Source: CAZAMB01 sp964501365 (lineage in GTDB: Bacteria; Planctomycetota; Phycisphaerae; UBA1845). From it: 64,000 bases of DNA. The DNA lies in contig CAZCST010000008.1 in NCBI GenBank assembly GCA_964501365.1, forward strand, positions 1-64,000, given 5' to 3'. Positions 49,916-57,568 of the stretch are shown here, piece by piece. Each line of letters starts with the position of its first letter. Position 1 is the stretch's first letter. The notes under the pieces are model-generated. The model saw only the letters and a program-made list of their open reading frames with translations, was not told the DNA's origin and did not search any database. The translations under genes and the position numbers were made by a program.

Positions 49916-50110
49916 TCAGTTCAGGTGAGATCGTTTGGGGTTCATGAACCCGGTGGCACAGATGATCAGTCCCGCGCCGGCAAGCACCACCCAGACCATG
50001 TATCCCGATTCGGCTTCGGGCACATTGCCGGGCGTCTGCGCCATCGCGACGCTGGACAGAGCGGTGAAAGCCCAGATGCTCATGGCAAACCGTGACATTC
50101 GACGCAACAT
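49916..50110 (-). CDS. Small membrane protein, 64 aa
   Basis: A signal-like N-terminus (MSIWAFTALSSVAMAQ) is followed by GNVPEAESG and a single hydrophobic helix (YMVWVVLAGAGLIICATGFM). AGGAG lies 7 bases before ATG 50110; ATG 50116 is a less well-spaced alternative. It is the first of three small minus-strand genes (this one, then 49567 and 49214). The family is not recognised. Confidence 0.6.
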   Translation of the reverse strand: MLRRMSRFAMSIWAFTALSSVAMAQTPGNVPEAESGYMVWVVLAGAGLIICATGFMNPKRSHLN

Positions 50111-50142
50111 ACTCATTCTCCTGATCCCCGAAAAACACGCGC

Positions 50143-50652
50143 TCAGCACGCGGCACTCACCGGCTGGATGATTTCCCGAAAACTACGCAGCGGGACACTC
50201 AGTGTATCCCATTTCGGCGAACGCGTCCGGGCCAAATCCGCGTAATCCGTCGCTGTTGCAAACACAAATGCGTACGACTCACCCCGAAACTGATGAACGC
50301 TGGGAAAGGTTTCCACGGCGCGAACCCCCGCCAGCCAGTAGACAAATACCAGCACAGGCTCGAACCCCGGGCCAAATACCCCCTCCCACCGCTTGAGTCC
50401 AACGAGATCATCCCTCGTAACCCAGTTTTCCCAGTACCGACGGGTTCCATTGACTTCGTAGGGGAATTTGCGCCCTTTTACATCCACCAGCCACGCGCGG
50501 CGCCCCGGTGGATACACAATGAAGTCAAAAGACTTGACTCGCGCCCCTGCGAAAATGGCCTTCTTTTTTTCGTCCACGGGAACATAGGGCCAGGCCTGAG
50601 AGCGGACAAAATCTTCGAACGCAGCTTCGTAGTGAATGAATCGTCTGGCCAT
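50143..50652 (-). CDS. HYExAFE family protein, nuclease-like fold, 169 aa
   Basis: The N-terminus carries the name-giving motif in RFIHYEAAFEDFVR. This is followed by FDFIVYPPGRRAWLVDVKGRKF, which has the Asp ... Asp-x-Lys spacing of PD-(D/E)XK-type nuclease or resolvase-like folds, and a W-rich second half (RYWENWVTRDDLVGLKRWEG). The family is recorded mostly in planctomycetes, with no established role. The nuclease-like reading is inference from the motif. Confidence 0.8.
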   Translation of the reverse strand: MARRFIHYEAAFEDFVRSQAWPYVPVDEKKKAIFAGARVKSFDFIVYPPGRRAWLVDVKGRKFPYEVNGTRRYWENWVTRDDLVGLKRWEGVFGPGFEPVLVFVYWLAGVRAVETFPSVHQFRGESYAFVFATATDYADLARTRSPKWDTLSVPLRSFREIIQPVSAAC

Positions 50653-50697
50653 GGCTGGTCGCCGTCGATGTTACCGTTTGAGCCCTTCGAGGCCCGC

Positions 50698-51264
50698 TCA
50701 ACAGGCTGCTTTTTTCCGCCGCGATTTCCGCTGCCCGGGTCCGGAGATTTTGCCGGGAGGAGGAAGTTTTCTTCCCTTCTTGTTTTCGTAATAGGCATCA
50801 ACCTGACTGGGATGCGTAAACAAGCTGTCGTACCCATACGCTCCCGCCGCATAGTCGCAATCGCCGGGTTCGTATTCCCGGCAAATCGCCGGCCTGGCAT
50901 CGTAGATTCCACATCGATAATCGTCGCCCAGATTTTTGCATTTGGTAGTGAATTGGATGTACCAATCACCGTCTTCAACGAAAACGATTACACCCTGATG
51001 CATCAGATACCACCGGATATCATCGAAATCCCGGGGCGTTTTGGGCTTGTCCAGCGGGACGGCCACATAGCGACAACAAGCCGCCGTGCAATGTTCACAA
51101 AGTATGGACCCCAAAGGTGTGCATCCACGGACTTGCGGGTCGAATCTTCCTGCTCCTAAGTCCCGCGTTGAACGATTATAATTCGCGTCCGGCGCTACGG
51201 TCAAACCGGTTGGTGCGTTTTTTCTCCATCCTTGCGGGAGTTCGATCTTGAGTCTTCGTATCAT
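50698..51264 (-). CDS. YkgJ-type cysteine cluster protein, 188 aa
   Basis: The cysteine cluster is clear: GSILCEHCTAACCRYVAVPL, then IQFTTKCKNLGDDYRCGIYD, and ARPAICREYEPGDC. It corresponds to the CxxC...C...C pattern of the YkgJ/Fe-S- or Zn-binding family. A basic tail (RKSRRKKAAC) ends it. The start is set to ATG 51264, which overlaps the divergent rsmD by 17 bp; a later start is possible. Function unknown. Confidence 0.8.
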   Translation of the reverse strand: MIRRLKIELPQGWRKNAPTGLTVAPDANYNRSTRDLGAGRFDPQVRGCTPLGSILCEHCTAACCRYVAVPLDKPKTPRDFDDIRWYLMHQGVIVFVEDGDWYIQFTTKCKNLGDDYRCGIYDARPAICREYEPGDCDYAAGAYGYDSLFTHPSQVDAYYENKKGRKLPPPGKISGPGQRKSRRKKAAC

Positions 51265-51859
51265 CGGAGGGAGTTGGAGGTCGCGCAAGTTGTTGCGGCC
51301 TGACACGCCGGCCACCCGCCCCATGCCAGACCGGGTGAAGCAATCCATCTTCAATATCCTCGGCTGCCGCTATGAAACACCTGGATTTTTACCCCCGCTG
51401 CGGGTCGCCGACGTCTTCGCCGGAAGCGGTTCCATGGGCTTTGAAGCACTCTCCCGAGGGGCCTCGCACTGCACATTTTACGAATCCGATCGTGCCGTTC
51501 TAAGCACGCTTCGCGCCAATCAAGAATCGCTTGACGCAAAGGAGATTTCCAGAATCGTCACAGGAAATGCCTGGAATAATGCAGCGCGGGACGCCGGCGG
51601 AGGTACCATTGATCTCGTGTTCCTGGACCCCCCTTATGTCGAATCCAACGACAACGGACCGGAAAGCCCCCTATCGATTTTCTTGCAGAGGCTCACCGAA
51701 AACGTTGCGCGATCGGACGTGAGACTTTTTCCACTGATTGTCCTGCATCATTTTGCGAAGGTACGATATTCCCCGATGAACCTGGCAGCCCCCTGGACGA
51801 TCGTCGATGAACGAAAGATTGGTTCGAATGCAGTGACTATTTTCGCCGAGAACACTTGA
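51248..51859 (+). CDS. rsmD: 16S rRNA (guanine966-N2)-methyltransferase RsmD, 203 aa
   Basis: Motif I is VADVFAGSGSMGFEALSRGA; the catalytic motif LVFLDPPYV is the N2-guanine methylase signature. IIGGSWRSRKLLRPDTPATR at the start matches RsmD. The start is TTG at 51248 with GGAG 7 bases upstream, which is unusual but best supported. It is followed by a CCA-adding-type enzyme. Confidence 0.92.
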   Translation: MSLRIIGGSWRSRKLLRPDTPATRPMPDRVKQSIFNILGCRYETPGFLPPLRVADVFAGSGSMGFEALSRGASHCTFYESDRAVLSTLRANQESLDAKEISRIVTGNAWNNAARDAGGGTIDLVFLDPPYVESNDNGPESPLSIFLQRLTENVARSDVRLFPLIVLHHFAKVRYSPMNLAAPWTIVDERKIGSNAVTIFAENT

Positions 51860-51876
51860 TTTTGAACTCTTGAACG
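51859..51876 (+). repeat. GAACTCTTGAAC repeat between rsmD and the nucleotidyltransferase gene
   Basis: TTTTGAACTCTTGAACG sits in the 18-bp gap between the two genes. It is one copy of the GAACTC/TTGAAC unit seen at 45954-45986 and other junctions. Confidence 0.4.
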
Positions 51877-51877
51877 A

Positions 51878-53116
51878 ATGACTTCCCCGCCCCCTACACC
51901 CTGGGACGCCGCCCTCACCATCATTCAACAACTGCGCTCTGTCGGTTTCGCTGCATTGCTGGCGGGTGGATGCGTCCGGGACCGCCTCCTGGGCCGAATT
52001 CCCAACGACTACGATGTTGCCACGAATGCCCGACCCGAGCGTGTTCAGGAGCTATTTCCCAAGGCACGTCTGGTCGGCGCCAAGTTCGGCGTCGTACTTG
52101 TTCGCCGTCTCGGTCACGACATTGAAGTCGCCACCTTTCGCAGCGACGGCGCCTATTCCGACGGACGCCACCCCGATCAGGTGATATTTGGTGATGAGCG
52201 GGCCGACGCCCTCCGACGGGATTTCACAATCAACGGTTTGTTCTACGACCCTGTCGCCGACCGCGTCATCGACTATGTAGACGGCCAGCCCGATCTCAAG
52301 GCCTGCGTCATCCGAACCATCGGCGATCCCGATGCCCGTTTTGGTGAGGATCATTTGCGTATGCTTCGCGCCGTCCGACTTTCGGCTCGACTGGGATTTT
52401 CGATCGATCCGAAAACAGCCGCCGCCATAACGCGGCTCGCTTCGCAACTTCGGCTTATCAGCCCGGAACGGATCTGGATGGAACTGGAGCAAATCCTGAC
52501 GGAACCAACAAGATGTGAAGGCTGGAGATTGTTATTGAGCCTGGGTCTGCGTCCGCACCTGTGCCCGGAATGGCCCCCGGATTCGACGGCAGATGCTCTG
52601 GCTCAGCGGCGTTTAGGCGCTTTGCGTCAGGAAGCGATCAAGCCGGGACTGGCCCTGGCAGCCGCACTTCCCGATGCCGCGCCGCGTCAGCTCGAAGAAA
52701 TCTGCCGCGCGTTGCGTCTGAGCAATGATTTGACTGAGGAAGTTGTCTGGATAAAGACGAATCTTGAAGCCGCCCGCCGAGCCGAATCATTGGAATTGGC
52801 GGACTTCAAAGCGTTGCGCGCCAACCCAGCCTGGCCATTACTTTTGGAGTTTCTGCACGGCGATTGTATCGCCCGCAACCGCAACACAATGCCCTATGAA
52901 AAGGCCAAAGCCAGGGGAGATGCAATTCGACAGGAGGATGCCGCTCCGCCGCCGTTGGTGACCGGCGATGACTTACTGGCCCTTGGATTCAAGGCCAGCC
53001 CCGTACTGGGAGCGATTCTGCGATCCGTGTATCGTGCGCAGCTCAACGAGTTGATTGCCACTCACGAGGAGGGCATCGCCCTTGCACGTCAAATCGCTCA
53101 GCAGCAAGAATCGTAG
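51878..53116 (+). CDS. CCA-adding/poly(A) polymerase family nucleotidyltransferase, 412 aa
   Basis: The class II nucleotidyltransferase head is at residues 26-120: GFAALLAGGCVRDRLLGRIP followed by NDYDVAT, with Asp44 and Asp46 as metal ligands, then RRDFTINGLFYDPVADRVID and RTIGDPDARFGEDHLRMLRA. These are the CCA-adding enzyme/poly(A) polymerase signatures. The rest is an all-helical domain. It should add or repair the CCA end of tRNAs; the family also includes poly(A) polymerases, and the two cannot be separated by eye. Confidence 0.9.
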   Translation: MTSPPPTPWDAALTIIQQLRSVGFAALLAGGCVRDRLLGRIPNDYDVATNARPERVQELFPKARLVGAKFGVVLVRRLGHDIEVATFRSDGAYSDGRHPDQVIFGDERADALRRDFTINGLFYDPVADRVIDYVDGQPDLKACVIRTIGDPDARFGEDHLRMLRAVRLSARLGFSIDPKTAAAITRLASQLRLISPERIWMELEQILTEPTRCEGWRLLLSLGLRPHLCPEWPPDSTADALAQRRLGALRQEAIKPGLALAAALPDAAPRQLEEICRALRLSNDLTEEVVWIKTNLEAARRAESLELADFKALRANPAWPLLLEFLHGDCIARNRNTMPYEKAKARGDAIRQEDAAPPPLVTGDDLLALGFKASPVLGAILRSVYRAQLNELIATHEEGIALARQIAQQQES

Positions 53117-53117
53117 A

Positions 53118-54509
53118 TCAGTGCTTGGATCCTTTTTGCCCCAGGTAAAAAAGAACGCGCGGAGCGATGACAGGTTCGGATCGGGCCGGGTCGGTGGCAA
53201 CAATTCCTCCGCTGCCCGCGGCAAAGTCGAGTACGCCATCCTTGTTTACATCTGCCATCTTGACGCCCCATGTGAAGGACAGTCCGTTGTCCGGCAGCCC
53301 GGAATTCTCGATCCAGCGAAATTTGCCTTTTCCATCACCCTGGAGAAAGAAAAGGCCATACACGTAACCCACTGCGTCGCGGTCCAGTCGGCCTGACACA
53401 ACGATATCGAGGTTGCCGTCGCCATCCACATCGCCTACGTCCAGGCCGATCGCGCCGCCCGTCATTTCCGGAAAAACATCCGGCGCTTTCGTCCACGAGC
53501 CGTTGGCATTTTGGAAATATACTTCCGGTCCATCGATCCAGTTGGCGACAATCATGTCTTTGCGACCATCCTTGTTGATGTCTGCAAAGGCCTGTCCGCG
53601 ATACAACCCGCCATTAAAAGGCGTAGGCAGACCATCCGAAGCAGCTTTCCACGCCAGACCCGTGCCGTCGCCGAGCCACACGCGAGGACCATCCTGGTAT
53701 GCGGCCGCAAGATCAAGCTTTCCGTCGCCGTTGATGTCCACAAATTCGACGCGGTTGGTAACTTTGGCGGTGGGCAGGCCGCATTTTTGATATTTCCAAT
53801 TGGTGCCGGTCCCATCTCCAAAGAAGAGCGAAATGCCGCCCTTGTCGGTGGCTCCCATGACCATGTCGATGTTGCCGTCGCCGTTGACATCTCCAAGGTC
53901 GATGTCTTCCGCACCAGTGTAGGCGTCGACTTCAAGTTCCTTGGCAATGTCGGTGGGATAAAGATTCTTCGCCACCTCACTCCAACCGCCGTGGCCATCG
54001 CCCAGGAAGACGAATCCTCCATTGCAATGATCACCCACAGCGAGGTCTGCGAATCCATCCTTGTTTACGTCCGCAATAGCCAACCCGCCGCCGCAAGTCG
54101 TACCCATGCGCAAATGGGCGGACGAGTCCTTCCAGGCGCCCTTTCCATCGCCCAGCCATACGTGCGGGCTTTCGCCCTTTCGCGGATGAAGGGCAAGGTC
54201 CAGATTTCCGTCTCCATTGACATCAGCGAATACAGGATCGCATTTCCACATCCCGGTGTCCGGGAGGCCTGTGGCGCTAAGCTTGAACGTCACCGGGGGC
54301 GGCGGCAATGGAACGGCAGATTTGGGCTCCTTGCCCTTTGGATGAGCTTCTGCCTGCGTCCGATCGGGCTGCGGCTTGCTTTGTGCGGCCCCAGGATGGG
54401 AATTCTTCGCATCCTTATGGCAGGCCGGAATCAGCAGGCACGAAAGAAGAATGACGATCTGTCGATACGATTTACTTTTGGCGTAGCAGGTCACGATACC
54501 ACTCCCCAT
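53118..54509 (-). CDS. FG-GAP/VCBS repeat lipoprotein, about 463 aa
   Basis: A signal with lipobox LLIPAC near residue 25-30 anchors the protein. After a Pro/Lys linker there are about seven FG-GAP-type blades with calcium-binding loops: DVNGDGNLDL, DVNKDGFADL, DVNGDGNIDM, DINGDGKLDL, DINKDGRKDM, DVDGDGNLDI and DVNKDGVLDF. A beta-propeller for calcium-dependent surface adhesion or recognition is expected. The longer frame start (54575) is rejected because it crosses well into the upstream gene. It overlaps that gene's 3' end by 38 bp. Confidence 0.85.
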   Translation of the reverse strand: MGSGIVTCYAKSKSYRQIVILLSCLLIPACHKDAKNSHPGAAQSKPQPDRTQAEAHPKGKEPKSAVPLPPPPVTFKLSATGLPDTGMWKCDPVFADVNGDGNLDLALHPRKGESPHVWLGDGKGAWKDSSAHLRMGTTCGGGLAIADVNKDGFADLAVGDHCNGGFVFLGDGHGGWSEVAKNLYPTDIAKELEVDAYTGAEDIDLGDVNGDGNIDMVMGATDKGGISLFFGDGTGTNWKYQKCGLPTAKVTNRVEFVDINGDGKLDLAAAYQDGPRVWLGDGTGLAWKAASDGLPTPFNGGLYRGQAFADINKDGRKDMIVANWIDGPEVYFQNANGSWTKAPDVFPEMTGGAIGLDVGDVDGDGNLDIVVSGRLDRDAVGYVYGLFFLQGDGKGKFRWIENSGLPDNGLSFTWGVKMADVNKDGVLDFAAGSGGIVATDPARSEPVIAPRVLFYLGQKGSKH

Positions 54510-55335
54510 TTCTCTTGATCCAGTGTTCCGACATATTGATTTTTCGACCCCGCATCTTGGACATGCTGGGATCATTTAGCTTGTTGTCATAGGTCACGCG
54601 GATTTCTCCGACGTCACCCCGGACCTCCACCCAATCCAGTTCATGTGCGAAATACTCAATCATGGCCTCGGAATCCGCATACGTTGATTCGGAGACATTC
54701 CCGTGATCCTTCGGATCGGTCATTTCGTAAAGCGCCTTCCAATCCCTGGCCAACCGCAGCGTCCAGGTTTTCTCGAATCTCTCCTTGAGTCGCGCTTCTT
54801 CCGCTGCGTCACGCACGGAGGGTGACTCCGGGCAAGTCTCCTCCAGTCGGGATGGGACCGGGTACCACTGATCGTTAATCAGCCTCCACTTTTCCACAGT
54901 CTGGATTTCCTGGGCCGGCTCGGCGGAATACGGGGCAAATTTGGCTGAATATTCCACATGGGACCACCCGTATCGTCCCTCGACCTCCACGTTCGTAATG
55001 CGGTACTTTTCATAACGAAACGGATCTTTTTCACACTCTTCAACACGTTCGTCCTGGGTAAGCGCCGCGAACTCGTTGGGATCAAGATATTTGGCGATCG
55101 TCTGACAATCACGATTGGCGCGGGCCTTCCATACAGCCTCTGCTGTAGCCTGCAGGGCGGTGCGGTCGGCACCACGATTCGGATCAGTCGTTTGTGCCGT
55201 TTGATGCGCGCGGCTGGATGATTTTGCGTTGCCTTGCTTTTGATCCTGGTGATCGGACGCAATGCGACTGGAGGCGTGATTGCACGAAAGCGAAACACAT
55301 CCGAGAGCCAGAACGAAGAAAATTGATATTTTCAT
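54472..55335 (-). CDS. Lipoprotein, 287 aa, unknown function
   Basis: Lipobox VSLSC near residues 14-18 and a Gln/Ser/Lys linker precede two similar halves, each with a W-K-A/LYEMTD-type helix followed by a sheet. Compare KARANRDCQTIAKYLDP with RLARDWKALYEMTDP, and QTVEKWRLINDQWYPVP with MSEHWIKRNGEWYRDLL. This suggests two NTF2-like units. The stop codon overlaps the next lipoprotein's start region by 38 bp, so the two are probably made together. Its function is unknown. Confidence 0.75.
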   Translation of the reverse strand: MKISIFFVLALGCVSLSCNHASSRIASDHQDQKQGNAKSSSRAHQTAQTTDPNRGADRTALQATAEAVWKARANRDCQTIAKYLDPNEFAALTQDERVEECEKDPFRYEKYRITNVEVEGRYGWSHVEYSAKFAPYSAEPAQEIQTVEKWRLINDQWYPVPSRLEETCPESPSVRDAAEEARLKERFEKTWTLRLARDWKALYEMTDPKDHGNVSESTYADSEAMIEYFAHELDWVEVRGDVGEIRVTYDNKLNDPSMSKMRGRKINMSEHWIKRNGEWYRDLLRQK

Positions 55336-55479
55336 GGGTGCCTCAGACTGAGTTCAAGAAATCACTGTTTCAATCGATATCGTCGGAATTGCCCCAGCCC
55401 TGCAAGCCAAAAAACTGCGCCCCGATCCACAATCCTCAATACAGAGGCACTATAAATCATAGGTCCAAAAAAGAAAGGA

Positions 55480-55507
55480 GCGGGGTGTGCTATTATGCAC
55501 ACCCCGC
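55480..55507 (-). terminator. Rho-independent terminator after the 442-residue surface protein
   Basis: An 11-bp perfect inverted repeat GCGGGGTGTGC/GCACACCCCGC closes on a 6-base loop. On the minus strand it is followed by TCCTTTCTTTTTT, as expected for the end of the gene at 55567-56895. Confidence 0.85.
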
Positions 55508-55566
55508 CCCAATTCAAGTCATTTCAGGCGAGCGAAGGATGAATCCCGCTCACCTGGTGAGCGAAA

Positions 55567-56895
55567 TTACTTGCCGCTCTTCGTGCCGATCGCGTTGCGA
55601 CCGCTCGAAACGGTGCCCGGACGACCGCCGCCATCCGTCGCAGTTTCCGGACCGGACGGAACGTCGAACAGGATCTGAGCGGATTCGTTACCAGCGCCGA
55701 CGAGGTTCATGCCCGCCCAGGTGCGGCCAGTTGCGCCGCCGCTGAACGAGAGGACCTTGGCAGCCACGCCCAGAAGGGAGGCGAACTGGCTGTCGTTGAT
55801 GTCATAGTAGCAACCTTCACGATCGTGCGAGAGCAGGTACTGCAGAATCGCGTCTTCGAGGTTGCCCGGGACATAGAGGTTATCGCACTCGAAGCTCTCC
55901 ATGCCGTCGATGCGGGCCTTGCCCTTATCCGTGCCGAGGTCGGCGAGGATGAAGTTGTTGTCAAGACCGTTGTCGATGCTGTAGGCGCTAAGCAGCGTCT
56001 GATCCCAGCAGGTGATGCAACGAGCTGTACCGCTGCGGAAATCTTCGTTGGCATTCCAGATGTCGAAGTGAGCCTTGGTCGTGATCGGACCGCAGCTGTC
56101 CTGACGCAGGTCGGTGGAGACCGGCATGAGGGTCAGGTCGGTGTCGAGCATGACGGTGACGCCGCCATTGCTGAGCGCCGTCGAGCCAACCGCAAAGAAG
56201 TCAAAGAGCAGCGTGTTGAACGAATAGTCATACTCAACGCCGTCGAGGCTCAGCTCGCCCGGGGTGCCGTCCGTCGGAGCGCCAACCGTCGGGTTCATCG
56301 CCGCGAAGGCATAGGCCTGATATTCCCAGGCGCTGCGGATGCCGTACTGAATCAGGTCGGCATGACCGCTCAGGTGGTTCCAGCTGATTTCGTTCTGGTT
56401 TTCATCGGTCGCGAAGGCGATGACGAAACCACGGAGAACGCGGCCACCATCGGCCTCGTAGTTCGGACGGCCCGGAGGGCTGCCCGGATCAAGAATCGTG
56501 AAGCGCTGGCAACCGCCGACGCCGCTCGACATGACCAGGTAGGTGGACTCGTTTTCGGTTAGCTGGATGCTGCAGTCAACCTGGTTCCAACCGTTGTGAG
56601 CGCGCTCGACGAGAATCGTCTGCAGTTCATCAGCATAGACGGCATCGGTCGGCGCATCGCCGTTCACGAAATAGAGCTTGACGTGAACGTCCTTGGTGAA
56701 GTCGTTGACCAGGGTGATGACCGTGTCCTGAGTCAACTTGTTCGATGCATCCCAACGAAGTTCAATCTTCGGGAAGATCAAGAGACTGCCCTTCTTGACC
56801 GTGCTGGTGCGATTCAGAAGATTCGTTTGTGCGAACGCTGAGCCCGCCAGCGCGAAACCAAGACCAAGAAAACTAAACATTACTTTACGCAACAT
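55567..56895 (-). CDS. Secreted surface protein, 442 aa, unknown function
   Basis: A signal peptide ends near GSAFAQ. No recognised domain is seen, but the protein has six-plus cysteines in pairs (QVDCSIQL, GVGGCQRF, QDSCGPI, ARCITCWDQ, FECDNLY, EGCYYDI) that fit extracellular disulphides, and an IELRWDASNKLTQDTVITLV start typical of beta-rich secreted proteins. GGAGG lies 9 bases before the ATG. A strong terminator follows. It is divergent from the large Cys-rich protein. Confidence 0.75.
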   Translation of the reverse strand: MLRKVMFSFLGLGFALAGSAFAQTNLLNRTSTVKKGSLLIFPKIELRWDASNKLTQDTVITLVNDFTKDVHVKLYFVNGDAPTDAVYADELQTILVERAHNGWNQVDCSIQLTENESTYLVMSSGVGGCQRFTILDPGSPPGRPNYEADGGRVLRGFVIAFATDENQNEISWNHLSGHADLIQYGIRSAWEYQAYAFAAMNPTVGAPTDGTPGELSLDGVEYDYSFNTLLFDFFAVGSTALSNGGVTVMLDTDLTLMPVSTDLRQDSCGPITTKAHFDIWNANEDFRSGTARCITCWDQTLLSAYSIDNGLDNNFILADLGTDKGKARIDGMESFECDNLYVPGNLEDAILQYLLSHDREGCYYDINDSQFASLLGVAAKVLSFSGGATGRTWAGMNLVGAGNESAQILFDVPSGPETATDGGGRPGTVSSGRNAIGTKSGK

Positions 56896-57568
56896 GAATA
56901 AGACCCTCCAATTCCAAAGTTCCCAATTTGCCCACCCAACTAGCCAACTCAGCCTGATTGGGTACCACTGTTTTACACTAATTCAAAACATCTGTTAACG
57001 TCTACTCGACTCGTTGCTTCGATTCTTCCTAATCGTGCCTCCTTTCTCATTCTCATTCGCAAATCGAATCACGAGGCATGAATCGAGTGACGCAAAAGTC
57101 GCAACTTCCGGATGCCGTAATCGCTGCGAAGGCAACAGCCCGCACGCGACAATCCTATGCACCTTTTGGTTTTCGATATGCACTCCGCTCGATATTGACC
57201 CCCCTTGACGCGGCTACCTAACTTGCCCGCATGTGCTATCAATTCCGTAGCTGCATACCTGAATACCCAAAGCGAAAGGAAAACGCAAGCGTTAAAATTG
57301 GGAATTTTTTCTCCTCGGACCTTGGGGCATTGGATGATACCGTCCTATAAGTTAAAGTGGAATCCCCAGCTATTCTCAGAATCCGGAAAAAACAGCGTTT
57401 CGATTCCCTGCTTTCAATCTTACCCGGCACTTGATACTATTAGGACTTCCGCATCGGCCGGGGGGAACTTATTAAAAAAAATTTGGCTACATGCTGGTAG
57501 CATGGATAGAGTAGGTTGCCTATTTCGACGATGGTCGGGCAGCCATGATTGCTAAAGGGGGGAAAGCA
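56896..57568. other. Divergent intergenic region upstream of the Cys-rich surface protein
   Basis: This 673-bp gap separates two secreted-protein genes. No credible gene is seen. It includes an AACGC-AA-GCGTT mini-hairpin near 57280-57292, a weak TTTCAA-17-TACTAT promoter-like pair near 57412-57440 reading towards the Cys-rich gene, and a GGGGGG run serving as that gene's ribosome binding site. Looks like a long 5' untranslated leader plus promoters for both genes. Confidence 0.4.

Noticed and set aside
57270..57310. Cyclic-di-GMP riboswitch, because of AAAACGCAAGCG upstream of the Cys-rich gene
   Set aside because: The first conserved half (GGCAAACC) and the helical frame are absent.
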